The translations under genes were made by a program, and so were the position numbers. Of a DNA stretch of 64,000 nt, positions 11,651 through 23,234 are shown piece by piece. The DNA comes from Pogostemon cablin (Eukaryota; Streptophyta; Magnoliopsida; Lamiales; Lamiaceae). The first letter of the stretch is position 1, and every line of letters begins with the position of its first letter. The DNA is taken from NCBI GenBank assembly GCA_023678885.1, contig CM042962.1:25248336-25312335 (forward strand), written 5' to 3'. Under the pieces are notes generated by a model. It had not been told where the DNA came from. It searched no databases and saw only the letters and a list, made by a program, of their open reading frames with translations.

Positions 11651-13501
11651 TGATTGGTCGTTATAGTTGGGGCGACCAAGCAACAAAATATCGAACCCAA
11701 GAGAATTTAGGATTCATGACCTTTAGGTATAGCATCGTGATTAGTTAGGGACGATCGAAAGGGAGTTTAAAAATAAAAGAAAATAAAATGCAAGGAAAAG
11801 TAAATCTAATTATAATATTTTTGGATTTTCAATGACATGGTAGTTATTATGATGCACTCATATAATCAAACATCCAACATCTTTAATTGCTTCCATTTTT
11901 AAACCAATCATGGTATGGGCGATCACTACACCTAAGCTCTTTCACAAGATGAATAGGATGCAAGTAAAAATGGCTCATTAGATCGCGTCTCCAATGCTCA
12001 CAATTCGCATAGGTACTTATGGATATTAATATACCTACTAGAGATATTGTCACGAAGAATTTTCTCTTTGAGGCAGGGACGTTTTCCTATGTTCCCTTTC
12101 TAGGTACTATGCTCACATTGACTTGGTTCCCTTCACTAACTCGATTATCGGGCTTGATTAATCTCATTAATGTTCATTTATGTAGTTCTAAACATAGGAA
12201 GGTTTTGGCCAAACTCCCCCCATATTAATCCTCATGCAATAAATGGAAAAAACTCACATATGATAATCATGTAAAGTAACTAAGGTGAAAGCAACAACAA
12301 GACATGTTGATACACAATACACAACCTAATCACATTTCCACTAATATCAAAGACATTAATCCTAAATTAAAGCATGTATACATATTCCATAAACGAAACC
12401 TAATCATAGTCGAAAATTCAATCAAGACATTTTCATAATTTAATCAATAATCATGTCTTCAATCAATCACCAAAACATAGAAAATAAAAGATAATAAATA
12501 GGATTAGATTACACCTTAATGAAGTTTTTACATCCATGAGGATCATCTTTTTCTTGGTGTCCCCACCTTCTTGGAAAGAAATTAAATTCCTAATCTAGAA
12601 AAATATTTAAAACTATGAATGGATCCCTCACCCCGAAAGGGGGAGGGATCTCAACTATGGAGATCTTTTGTTAAAAAACTCTCTCCAATTTAATAGATGA
12701 TAAATGGATGGAAGAATTATTGGTATATGAAGGGATCTGATAGGCTTACAAAATGAGAGGTATTATAGTGGTGAGGTGAGTGGAATTTTGTGATGATTTT
12801 TGATGTGGGACAAGAGTGAAATTTATGAAATTTTTCAGTTCCAGGTTCAAAGTTTAAGAGATTAACCATTCGAAAATGGAACAACAGTTATGTTCTGGCC
12901 TCGTGGTTCAACGCAGGAGAGAAGGCTGGCTCAAATCCATTGATGCAGGTTCAAATCCAGGCTGCCACATTTTTCTATTTTCATTCAGCGCCCAGAAGGA
13001 ATAAACAAGAATTATTTTCTAACAACTAAGGTTGTGTGGCAAAGTGGTTGGGCGTGCACCTCATGACTGCTGAGGTCTTGGGTTCGAATCCCCCTTAGCT
13101 CTTTACTTCTTTTTAATTCTCTTTTAATTAAAGTCTGGTCCAGCCCAATGCATTCAGCAGCGGCCCAATCCCTTTAATAAGGCCCATATGTAGCCCATGT
13201 GTCCAGATTACACCAATAAGCCCAATTCTTCATTCCAATTTATTTTGCTCCATTCTTGCTCGTTTCAATTCTGAATTAAGCACCGTTTTCTCTCACATCT
13301 TCCTCTTCTTATCAAGAATATATTTTTGCCTCAAAATCATCCATTTTTTGCAAAAATAAATAAAAATACATTTCTCAAGCTAATTAAGCAATTAATAGTA
13401 TTTTCATTAAAATCATGCTTAATTATTGAATTAAAACCAAATAAATCCACATAAATTCATGCAATTAAGCCCAAAAATTTAGGTGAATTTCACACCGATC
13501 A
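11651..13501. mobile_element. Solo-LTR-like insertion
   Basis: It starts TGATTGGTCG and ends CACCGATCA (TG...CA), flanked by GCAAG at 11646-11650 and TCAAG at 13502-13506, a 5-base duplication with one mismatch. Removing it makes the transposase frame continuous (GAT GGC AAG, then ATA GGA ATA). No internal coding is seen. The interior has the mixed style of long non-coding Ty3-type LTRs and two tRNA-like segments. The small ORF at 12019-12228 has no protein-like features. Confidence 0.65.
12882..13101 (+). other. Two tRNA-like segments inside the LTR-like insert
   Basis: The better one is at about 13024-13101. It has an A-box-like TGGCAAAGTGGTTGGGC, an anticodon-arm-like hairpin ACCTCA...TGAGGT with a 7-base loop, a B-box GGTTCGAATCC, and 6-base acceptor-like ends CTAAGG and CCTTAG. 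The loop lacks the expected T before the anticodon, and the T arm is imperfect. A weaker one at 12897-12970 ends with GGTTCAAATCC. They look like tRNA-derived relics rather than working tRNAs. Confidence 0.5.
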
Positions 13502-13506
13502 TCAAG

Positions 13507-14323
13507 ATAGGAATATTTCCATTCACACACATTGTATCAACAAGAAGAAATTCAAAAAATAGAGCAAGAGGTACAATGGAGATCAAACCCATAGACTCCG
13601 TCGACAAAGAAGTGATCAAAAACTGTTTGATTAATCAGGTATATTTTAAACTTGAGTCTACATTAAATTTTCAAATGCATATTACATTAAGCATAATTGT
13701 CTTGCCAAGTATACCAAAGCATTCATAACTTTGCAAGCTGCATATACAACATGCACTAAATATGGTTTCATATATTGTTCCAGGTTATACCAGCTATCAA
13801 GGAAAAGTGGCCACCAAATGCAAACAAATCCATCATTATTCAGCAAGATAATGCAAGACAACATACCAAATATAATGATCCAGATTTTAGAGCAGCTGCA
13901 ACTTCAGATGGTTTTGACATGAAAATTGTATGTCTACCACCAAGTTCACCAGACACAAACATCAATGATTTAGGATTTTTCAGATCCATTGAATCACTAA
14001 AAGTTGACACTGCAAGCTATACAGTAGATGCATTAGTTAAGCAAGTGATGTTGTCATATGAAAAAATGACAGTCATCACTCTTAACAATGTTTTCTTAAG
14101 CTTACAACAATGCATGATTGAAATTATGAAGGTTAGAGGAGGAATCAACTATAAACAACCGCATATGGGTAAGGAGAAGCTCATTAGGGCAGGAACACTA
14201 CCAAAGAATCTTGAAGTGGATGAAGTACTTATACGGGATCGTATCCAAATGTTGGCTGAAGAAGGACAGATTGATAATTTGGAGTATGACTTAAATGATT
14301 TGATGTCTGCATTAGTTAATTGA
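13507..14323 (+). pseudogene. Mariner transposase, C-terminal part with intron
   Basis: Coding resumes at 13507 (IGIFPF), and a GT-AG intron (13639-13783, 145 bases) interrupts it in phase 0 between LINQ and VIPAIKEKW. The exon 13784-14323 holds the second catalytic Asp in QQDNARQH and the third in NINDLGFF. There are exactly 39 residues between them, the DD39D signature of plant mariners. This half is open to its stop. It has no start of its own and depends on the broken N-terminal half upstream. Confidence 0.85.
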
Positions 14324-15040
14324 GAAGTGGTAACTAGAAAGTAAGTTTTTGAGATGTTTAGAGCCTAAACCATCAATATATAGATGGTGTAGTTGTTTCT
14401 AAAGAATCAGGAATAGTTTAGGCTATAAACATTTTGGGAATCAAGTGTTTTGGGTTAAGTATTAGTGAACTTTAAAAGCTTAATTATTTTTGAAAACTTG
14501 TATAGTTCACCATTTAACATTGCAAAAAAGGATGAATCTTAAAAAAAAGGTTCACCATGATACAAAATTTCAATCAGTATTGGTGGCTCATCATGATGCA
14601 TTTTGGGAAAAAAAAGAGTATAAACATGTAATGAGACATTAAGAAACCAATAAGTTCATTATCCACATAGCCAACAAGAAAAAATATTGTTGATTTATTT
14701 AAATCACAATCTGCTAAGTAGTCATAAACAAGATTCATCACATTTTTTTTAGATTTATAAACAAGACAAGATATACATAGTTTCACATAATCAAACATAA
14801 ATACAGTAAGACACAACAATCAATCATTGTTTCACATAATCGAACCCCCATCAGAATATAACATAGTTTCACATTCCAAACATAAACAAGACAAAATAAA
14901 TCATCACTTTTTTCACATAATCAGACCCCTTTCAGAATATATTTTCATCATTAAGGTACAGGGCAAGGGTGAGATGCATTTTTCATATAAAAAGCAGCCT
15001 CCAACAAGCCACATTATAAGAGAGAAGAGGGTCATAACAT
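14324..15040. other. 3' part of the mariner-like element, non-coding
   Basis: AT-rich DNA with several near-copies of a TTTCACATAATC motif between about 14780 and 14930. No coding signal is evident in this stretch. Confidence 0.45.
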
Positions 15041-15441
15041 AGTATACCTGTAACCAGGTATCAATATGCATAAGATTTCATAGATCAGATCTTCTTCTTT
15101 ATCATTTCTTCTTGGGGGAGGATCCACCAGATCGGCCCCGAAACCCTTCGATCTAGACCCTTTAAGACCATCACCCTTGGGAACAAGTTACGAGTGCTTT
15201 GAATCCTCCAAATCTAGACTAGAACACTTCGGATTAACAAGATCGGAACTCAAATGCTTCGAATCCTCAACATCGAGGCCATACCAATCAGATTGTGCCA
15301 TTTCAAATAAATTTTCCTTTGATTCAGAATCATCATGAAAGAAGGTTTCGGGGACAATAGTATCTCTTCTGAATAGGGCACAATTAAGGTCTCCGGCTCT
15401 GAATCAGATTTGGAGGGTGACTCAAGAAAAGTAGGGTTCAT
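15041..15441 (-). pseudogene. Acidic coding-like segment antisense to the mariner gene
   Basis: From an ATG at 15441 (minus) the frame reads MNPTFLESPSKSDSEPE. A likely frameshift near 15335 then switches it to a frame with DSESKENLFEMAQSDWYG and two similar D-x-EDSKH blocks. The composition is Ser/Asp/Glu-rich and codon-like, unlike the flanking AT-rich DNA. I do not recognise the family. It lies between the transposase stop and the element's right end. It could be a second element gene, a captured host exon or a degraded host gene. Confidence 0.35.
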
Positions 15442-15892
15442 AGAGGAGTGTGGGTATATTAATGGAGTGATATACTGAGGAGGGAGATGATGACGATGGG
15501 TGTATTCACAAAACAGAAACGAAGATGATAAATTGAGAATAAGAAAGCTAGTGTATTCACATAAAGATAGATAAAGATGTTTAATCGAGGATGAGGAAGG
15601 CTAAGCAGTTCTAATGAATGAGTGGGTGGATTAAATGTTGGGTTAGGTTAAGATTATTAACTGGGTTGGGTTGATTTGATTAATGGATTGCATTTAGGGT
15701 ATTAAGTGTAATTTTATTATTTTAATTGTAGTTTATGATTATTTATATTTTTAATATTGAATGGCAGTTTTAAAGTATTTGTGTATTGGGAGGGTTTTAA
15801 TATAGAGTATTTTTTTCCTTATTTAGTAACGTGCATAAGTGTTGGGACGAACCGAAAAGAAAAGTGTGCAAAAAATTCTGGGATGGAGGAAG

Positions 15893-16242
15893 TAATTATT
15901 ATTATTTTTAATTAATCTTATTGAAAAAATCAAGTAATAAAAAAATAAAAAAGAAGAATAAGGAGGTAATGCATGCATGCAATGTCGATCAACTTTTATC
16001 TTTGAATTAAACTAATTATTAGCAGTGATATCAGCGCTCCTAGCTAATTCAAGATTCATAAGACTCACGTATGGAGATTCGTATATGAGTAATTGCACTT
16101 AAAAATCTATCTTCCATAAATTATCCTATTATACAATTAAAATAAAACATTTTATAAAACACTTAATGAAATGATCATGGTAATAACTCTATTTCCATGT
16201 TATTTGGGCAAACATTACAGTATTTTATATGCAAAAATAATA
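15893..16242. other. AT-rich spacer
   Basis: No supported feature. Microsatellite-like ATT and ATGC runs occur near 15895 and 15970. Confidence 0.5.
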
Positions 16243-16335
16243 TTCCCTCCTTTCCGTCCAAACATCACCGTTTAATATAGCTTTTGTGAGAGCTTTATAT
16301 AGTCAAACGGTGACGTTTGACTGTGACAGAGGGAG
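16243..16335. mobile_element. Miniature 93-bp Stowaway-like hairpin
   Basis: The ends are TTCCCTCCTTTCCGTCC and GACAGAGGGAG with TA flanks (16241-16242 and 16336-16337). Almost the whole element folds back on itself (CCGTTTAATATAGCT against AGCTTTATATAGTCAAACGG). It is an unusually short member of the class. Confidence 0.65.
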
Positions 16336-17093
16336 TATGTTAAATAAAATTTTAATCACCTTTGTAAAATTATTTATAGAAACATAAATAAGTTTAAGAG
16401 TTTTAATTATCTAAATATAAAAATTTTAGATTTAGTGAATACAATTATAAATAATAATAATAACAATTTTTATATAACTATATTTATAGTAGAATAGTGA
16501 GAGAAATAAAATACCATGGTCATCTATTTATATTACTATATTTAATTTGACAAAAAATGGTAGGCTAAAAATGTAATGAGTAAACTAGAGAAATAATTTT
16601 ATAAATTTATAATCATATATTAATATATTTCAAACCATTAAAATAATGTGCTGAGGAAAAAATGTTTTAACTTTAAAAAGTTACTATGATTAATTATTTA
16701 TAGAAAACAGAAAAATTTAATGCTAGCACATAGAAAAATGTGTAATAAATTCAAAATGAATGAGAAGAGTATTTTTGTAACTCTTTTAATAATTTACCTT
16801 TCCTTTTATATAAAAATTACATAAATACCATATTTTAGCTGGATAGATTCTATCTATTTAGCACTTCCCATTCTTTAAATAGGATCTGTCAACATCCGAA
16901 GATGATTATGAGCAAATTTAATGCAGCTATTATGCAAAACAAAGTGAAAGATGTAACAATAATACAAATATCTTATCTTATTTTGGTTATACTAAATATT
17001 CGAGTTTTGACTCATTTAATTTGAATAAATTGATATAGAACATCTAAATTAATAACGTAATAAAATTCAAAGGTAAATAGTATATCCAAATTG
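16336..17093. other. AT-rich spacer
   Basis: Nothing recognisable: no open frame, RNA or repeat end. Confidence 0.5.
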
Positions 17094-17376
17094 ACAGTCT
17101 TCTCTAAAATTATATGAGACGAGTGAATGAATCGACTTATTATTAAAGTATCATTGTTATATAAATAAAGTATGTTTATTATTAGTTAAAATATATTTTT
17201 TTTAAGTATCATAAATAATAAATTAAAGTATGCTTTAAGATATTATAATATGATTTACTACCGACATACATTAACTACTAATAAGCATATTTTACATATA
17301 ATTTTCATACTTTAATAATGAGTCGACTTGTCACACATTCCGTCTCATATATACCGTCTCATAATATCGGAAGTTT
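17094..17376. mobile_element. Small TIR element, GAGACG family
   Basis: Inverted ends of about 60 bases are rich in GAGACG and ATCGACT-CATTATTAAAGTA, with a palindromic AT-rich middle (TATGCTT and AAGCATA blocks). It is the same family as the cleaner copy at 35382-35662. The boundaries are approximate. Confidence 0.5.
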
Positions 17377-17562
17377 TGTGTGAGACCGTCTCACGATAAG
17401 ATCATTTTACGTTTTCGTAATTAGTTATCACTTTCGCTATAAAATGCTATCACTTTTTATTTATACTATAAATTGTTCGTGAAATAGTTACTACACCATT
17501 ATTACTTTTTATTTATTGAGTATCCATTTTTATTATCATTTTACGCTTTTGTAATTAGTTAT

Positions 17563-18725
17563 TGTAACAACAAAATTTGTATTTATTAAATAATAAACAC
17601 AAAATAATATTACAAAGATAATTCGAGATAGATTGAACTTGAGAATTGAGTAAATAGCTTCTATCTATCCTCTGATTCCTCTCTTGAATTGATTTTTTTT
17701 TTACTTTTTCAACTTTCTAAGCCAGATCTTCGGATGAAGCTTGTCCGAACTTTGATTTTGGGGCTTTAGACTGTTTATCCGGAGGCATCGAACATTTGTT
17801 CAGATCGAACGTTGACTTGAAAATTTGTTTTGAAGTACGCTGCTCAATTTGGTAGAACGTTGACTTCACGGAGACTGCTGGATGAATTTGATATGAAGAA
17901 CGCCGAATTGGAGAGGCTTAGCACCTTGGTCTCTGATCGGAGTCTGTTATTGACTTGAATATAACTTGAGCTTGACTTGAAGATCTTGAATGTTCTTGAC
18001 TTAGGTTCTTGAACTTGATCTTGCTTGGAATCTTCAGAATTCTCCAGGTCTTCTGGATTTTCCGAATAATTAGAATGTCACTGAATGCCCTTATTTATAG
18101 GTATAGGAAATAACCATTTATGAGATATTTTTCAAAATTATTAGAATGAGGACTGAAGACCCTTATTTATAGGTATAGGAAACAACCACTTGTGAGATAT
18201 TTTCTCATTGAAAAGATATATTGAGCTTTTCTGATTTAATTAAATCTGCTGGACTATATATAAACTTATTTAATTTAAATAGACATGATGGATTTAATCT
18301 GGGCTTAGTTGAATTTGGTCAGGCCCACTTGACTTGAATTGAGTCCATTAAACTTGAATTGAGCCTATTTACTTGAATTTTGGCTTAAATAATTATATCA
18401 ATTATCAATTATTTATTAATTTATTTTAGGAATCAATTTTGTTAAACTCTTTAACAAATAAATATTTAATCAATATTTAATATTCCCTCCGTCCGTCTCA
18501 AAGGCTGCATTTATTTTTTGCACGTGGATTAAGGAGATTAATATTTAATGTGTAGTGGGTAGTTGTATTAGTGGGTTTTGTGCCTCATATTTTAATTATA
18601 TTAGTGGGTGTGTGTGGGTCCCATATATACAAAAAGGAAAATGAAACCTTTAGGGGCGAACGCCCAGAATGAGTATATTTTTCTTCGAATTTTATTTATT
18701 AGTCAATAAAATTCATTTGCCTACA
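17563..18725 (-). mobile_element. Solo-LTR-like element
   Basis: On the minus strand it begins TGTAGGCAAATGAATTTT and ends TTTTGTTGTTACA. Flanks GTTAT and ATTAC match at only three of five bases, so the target duplication is weak. It sits inside a copy of the dispersed TATCACTTT repeat, which resumes on the far side. No coding region is present. A Stowaway MITE (18483-18673) is inserted in it. Confidence 0.5.
18483..18673. mobile_element. Stowaway-type MITE in the solo LTR
   Basis: The left end is TTCCCTCCGTCCGTCTC after TA; the right end is a worn GCGAACGCCCAGAATGAG before TA. The interior has the usual GCACGTGGATTAAGGAG and TGGGTCCCATAT blocks. Confidence 0.7.
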
Positions 18726-19107
18726 ATTACCACTTTCACTATAAAATGTTATCACTTTTTATTTACTATTATATATAAATTGTTTATGTAATGTACTAAT
18801 AGTTTAACTACACCATTATTACATTTTATTAATTGAGTGCTAATTTTTATTAATGATATTATTATTTTTTATCCGTCTAATATAAGGGTTTACTTAATTC
18901 GACTGTTTCTCACTGACTTGCTGAAATCATAAAGAGGAAAATGGTATTAATATTCGTATTAACTCACTTTCATTTAAACGAATAGATGATGAAAATTTTA
19001 AAAACTAAACTCCTGAAAACCCACATGATTAATAGAACAAAATATTAGTGTGTGAATATATATAAAAGCATTTGATTACCTGAAAAAAAATCATTTCAAG
19101 TTCTCAC

Positions 19108-19140
<33 letters not shown>

Positions 19141-20135
19141 TAATAATATTATTATTATTTAATTAGTCTCTTGTAAATTAAAATTTTATGTAAACTTCTC
19201 CTAATTTATGGATTAAAAAATAATATTTTTAAATATACTAAATCTAAGAATCAACGAAAAATATAAAAGAGTGTTTTGATTCCTATTAACTTAATAAAAC
19301 TTACTACTCCTATATGATTAATAAGCTATGAACATGAAATTCCCTTAATATTTTATTAGGCAAAATTTGTGTGAATCGTTTTTACGATTTCTTAAATAAT
19401 TATCATTTTTTTAAAAAATATTAATATCAAATTTCAATAAAAATATTATTATTATTTATTTATACTACAAATTATTCATTAAATAATTTACTGCATCATC
19501 ATCATTTTGCATTAGTTCGAGTATCATTTTTTGTTAAAATGTTATCACTTCTGGTCCGTCTTTAAAAGTCTTCCCGTAAAATGATCTCTCACAAGTGTTT
19601 GCCTTTTTATTATTTTCAAGGGATATGATAATTCACCGCTCTCAGGTTTCATTCCATTAGGCCAAGCCCTTGTTTTTTATTAACAGTTTTAAATAATAGA
19701 TCAGCTCAAATAATTGCAATTAGTGTGCAAACTCTCTTATTTTTAGTAATTTTTAAAGTTCATAAAGTAATAAATAACTTAATATAAATCAAACAATCTC
19801 TGTATAATATGGCATATACTATTAGGATGCACATAATTAATTAAGCAAAGACTTATGTGAGATCGTCTCACACAATGACTCCTTGAAATGAAGGAGAAGT
19901 AATAATTTTTATAATGAAAAATAATAATCAGTTGATGGAAAGTGAAAATGATACTATAAAAGTAATAAAGAAAAAATAACAATTTTAATAAATGTAATTA
20001 GTAATTACAAAATTATAAAATTATCTCATAAACATCTCATATTGTCACCAATTAATTATGTGTACTCGCAGGAATACCTTGTCTTATTGTTTTATTACAC
20101 TTTTCGCTCTACAATTTTGTGTTTGAGCTATATCT
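18726..20135. repeat. Spacer with dispersed repeats and (ATA)n tract
   Basis: Copies of the CTATAAAATGTTATCAC repeat lie near 18730-18860 and 19380-19560, and a GTGAGATCGTCTCACAC piece near 19855. An (ATA)n run followed by its inverse (ATT)n at 19108-19160 can form a hairpin. No gene is seen. Confidence 0.5.
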
Positions 20136-20138
20136 TAA

Positions 20139-20429
20139 GGTGATGTTTGTTTTGAGTTTAACTTGATTTAATAAAGTTATTCTATATTTGTTATGTTTGT
20201 TTTAGGTTTAAGTAGGGTATGTTTAAACTTTACGTCAAATCAAGTATTAATTAAGGTGAGAGAATGGATAAAAGTAAGAGAGATAAAGTAAGAAAAAAAT
20301 TAATTGAGGAGAGATAATATATGGTAGATGTGAGTAAGTGTTAATATGGTTAGTAGGTGTATATAGGGGAGATTTAAGGAGATTTAAAAAATCTAGACAT
20401 GGGGTATTAAACCCAAATCAAACATGACC
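20139..20429. mobile_element. Tourist-like (PIF/Harbinger) MITE
   Basis: The ends GGTGATGTTTGTTTTGAG and, inverted from the right, GGTCATGTTTGATTTGGG fit the Tourist consensus style. The 3-base duplication TAA flanks both sides (20136-20138 and 20430-20432). It is non-coding and 291 bases long. Confidence 0.75.
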
Positions 20430-21366
20430 TAAGGGTTCGTTTGATATGCCATATTAAGGGCTATTCTCATAGATTGTACCCCTTTTTATTATGTTTGGTA
20501 GCCCACTTACTTTTGATGAGGGCCCTATACAAAAAGTGAGGCCTGTTATAATCTTCGCTACCAATTAAATTAAATTTAATCATTAAAACTTTTAAAAAAA
20601 TAACTGCCCATTATACTCTAAAATAAATCAATTAACTCACTCCAAAATCACCCTAATATAAATTTAATATTATGAATTAAAAAAGTAAAAATTTTTAAAT
20701 ACACACCTCATCAAATTAACTCTATGTAACAAAATTAATATATGTATTAAGTAAATTACTATACCCTAAAATAAAATCAATTAACCCACCCCCGAAATCA
20801 TCCTAATATAAATTTAATAGTATTTTGTATTAATAAAAGCGATAAATTTTAAAGACGACGCCTCATCAAATTATCTCTATGTAACAAAATTAATATATAT
20901 TAATTAAATGAAATAAAATAAAATAAATATAATATAATAAATGCGTTGATAAAAAAATTATTTAAAAAAAACAGAAAAATTATGATTGAGGTATATATAT
21001 CTTATATATACTAATTGCGAATACACTGCTATAAATAACTTTTTAAAAGTATCAACTTATTATTTTTATTATTATTCATGTATATATCTTGAAATTAAAT
21101 ACCAACTTTAATCATATTTTTTTATTGGTTAGGAATAGATATTTTTATTTTTTTATTTTAATATCACATATAATCTTTCTATTTTTTTATTATTATATTA
21201 CTAATGTATTTCTTTATATTTAGAAATAAAAGTAAACCTTAAAATTAGATAAATAAATCAAATAAAAATATATCTTCAAAAATTTTGAATATATCCTCAT
21301 TAATAAATTACAATACTCATTTAACATTGAATTATCTAATTAATTTTCTTATAAAATATAATGCAT
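20430..21366. repeat. AT-rich region with a tandem duplication
   Basis: About 150 bases at 20608-20755 are repeated at 20756-20905, sharing blocks such as CACCCTAATATAAATTTAAT and CTCTATGTAACAAAATTAATAT with clear divergence. No coding is seen. Confidence 0.6.
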
Positions 21367-21396
21367 CCGCATATTATGCGGGAATATATACTCGTC

Positions 21397-21431
<35 letters not shown>
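21367..21431 (+). repeat. Hairpin with possible decayed Helitron 3' end, then microsatellite
   Basis: CCGCATATTATGCGG is a strong palindrome. Ten bases on comes ACTCGT, one change from the ACTAGT that ends many plant Helitrons. A (TG)n(TA)n microsatellite follows at about 21396-21431. Without a matching 5' TC end this is only suggestive. Confidence 0.3.
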
Positions 21432-22010
21432 TAATGACAAAATTATAACAATGTCAAAAGAAATAAAAATAAATAAAGTCAATCAGTAATAGTAAAAAAA
21501 TTAAAGATATTAACGAAATTAATAAAAAAATAAACTAAATAATATAGTTCATATAAATTTGCCATCCAGTATAAAGAAATTCAGAAGAAATAAATATGTA
21601 TAAATGAAAAAAAATTAAAATAAAATATAAAAAAATAATTGAAAGAAATTTAAACAAAATAATTAAAAGATTGAATACTAACCTGAAGAAAGCTTTAGGA
21701 GAATTGTTTACATGGGTGTGAAGCAAGAATAAAGAAAGGGTTGAATATGAAAGTTAATGACAAAATTATAAAAATGTCAAACGCTAATTAAAAAAATATA
21801 TAGTTCATATAGATTTGACATCAAGTATAAAGAAATTAATTCAAAAGAAATAAATACGTAGGAATAAATAGAAATTAAAATACAATATAACAAAATTAAT
21901 TGAAAGAAATTTAAACTTAAATAAAGTAAATAAAAGATTGAATATTAATATGAAGAAAGCTTTAATAGAATATTTATGTGTGTATGAAGCAAGAATAAGA
22001 GTCTTATTTA
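21432..22010. repeat. About 310-bp tandem duplication
   Basis: Units at about 21432-21754 and 21755-22010 share ATGACAAAATTATAA, ATATAGTTCATATA, AAAGATTGAATA and GAAGAAAGCTTTA in the same order. The second unit has lost about 70 bases. Both are AT-rich and non-coding. Confidence 0.65.
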
Positions 22011-23225
22011 TAGGTGAAAAAAATAATTTTTTTTATGTTTCTAAATAAGAATTTATTTTAATTTTATCATATCTATATTCAAATATTTAAATAAAATATG
22101 TATTTATCTATATTAAATTTTAATTAATAATTAATTTTGATTTGATTACAAATATATTCAAAACTTAAAATAAATATATATAATTATCTATATTAATTAA
22201 TAATTAAAATAATTGAGAAAATTTGTGGAGATGATACCTCATCAAAATTAAACTCTCCTTTAATATATTAAAGATTTTTGAAAAACACTTACTAAAAAGA
22301 ATTTTAGTTATGATTGAAGTGTTTCTAATAGAAGGGTTGACATATTTTAAAAAGATAGATTGGAATAATTGCATAAATAATTGTGTTACTTAGATTAGCG
22401 TATAAGAAAAGTAGCTCCATACCATAATAATATTAAATAGAGAGGCAGTTAGTAAGTAGCATAGTCGCCATTATTAATTTTCCGCGTCACTGTTATATGT
22501 CAATTACCTATCATCATGTCGGCTTTTTTCTTCCAATTTTCCATTTTATTTTTTTTTAAAAAAAACATCAATTAATGTGAACCCAATAAATATAGTATGC
22601 TACTAGTACATTGTATACAATTTGTACTCTTAGTCATTTTTATGTAACATGTTTTTATAATATATTTTGTATTTTTGTGTTATTCTAATATAACATCCTA
22701 ATTATGTGTTAAGTGTCAACCTAATCTCAAAAAAATAAATAAAAAATGTCATTCTAATCATGAATTCCATAAACGTCATCTTCATCTACATATTTACATC
22801 TCTATCCATTTTGTAACTTATCGTATCATAATAGTGTATTATTAATCGGCTAATTAATTTAATCCGTACAAGATTCTTTGCTACAGCTTGCAGTATGCGA
22901 TGAATTGGGTTGCAGTTATCAAGTAGGCTATGATGTTCACTAATTAAACCAACACAAATACTTGTGTATATTGTATCATGAAAAAAAAGTTACATTTAAC
23001 ATACAAAAAAATAATAATATTTAATGAAAATTATCAACAAAAATTATAATTGTTCAAATAAATAAATTTGTGAACTAATTTTGAGTCAAAATAACGTATA
23101 CTTGGGCACCGTGCACTGAACGATCTAGAGTATTAAATTTGATTTTAACTTAATCCTCACTATTAATAAAATAAAATAATTAAAAATAAATTCAATAACT
23201 TCTCACTGCACTTTAATTTCTACCC
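22011..23225. other. AT-rich spacer
   Basis: No gene, RNA or repeat boundary could be supported in this stretch. Confidence 0.5.
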
Positions 23226-23234
23226 TATAAATTT

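Larger units (their letters stand above)
10554..15892 (+). mobile_element. Mariner-like element (plant DD39D type), broken
   Basis: This holds a transposase in pieces (10974-11650 and 13507-14323), a solo-LTR-like insert (11651-13501) and a long 3' region. The right end at 15845-15892, ending GGGATGGAGGAAG before TA, matches the right ends of the Stowaway MITEs at 1148-1409 and 57745-58008. I could not identify the left TIR, so the left boundary is only a guess. Known biology: plant mariner elements supply transposase for Stowaway MITEs. This copy is damaged and cannot do so now. Confidence 0.7.

Noticed and set aside
13024..13101. Functional tRNA gene
   Set aside because: The loop lacks the invariant T33 and the T-stem pairs poorly. 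It lies within a repeat, so a tRNA-derived relic is more likely.
21367..21395. Definite Helitron call from the CCGCATATTATGCGG hairpin
   Set aside because: The end would be CTCG rather than CTRR and no 5' TC end could be placed, so it is kept only as a weak possibility.
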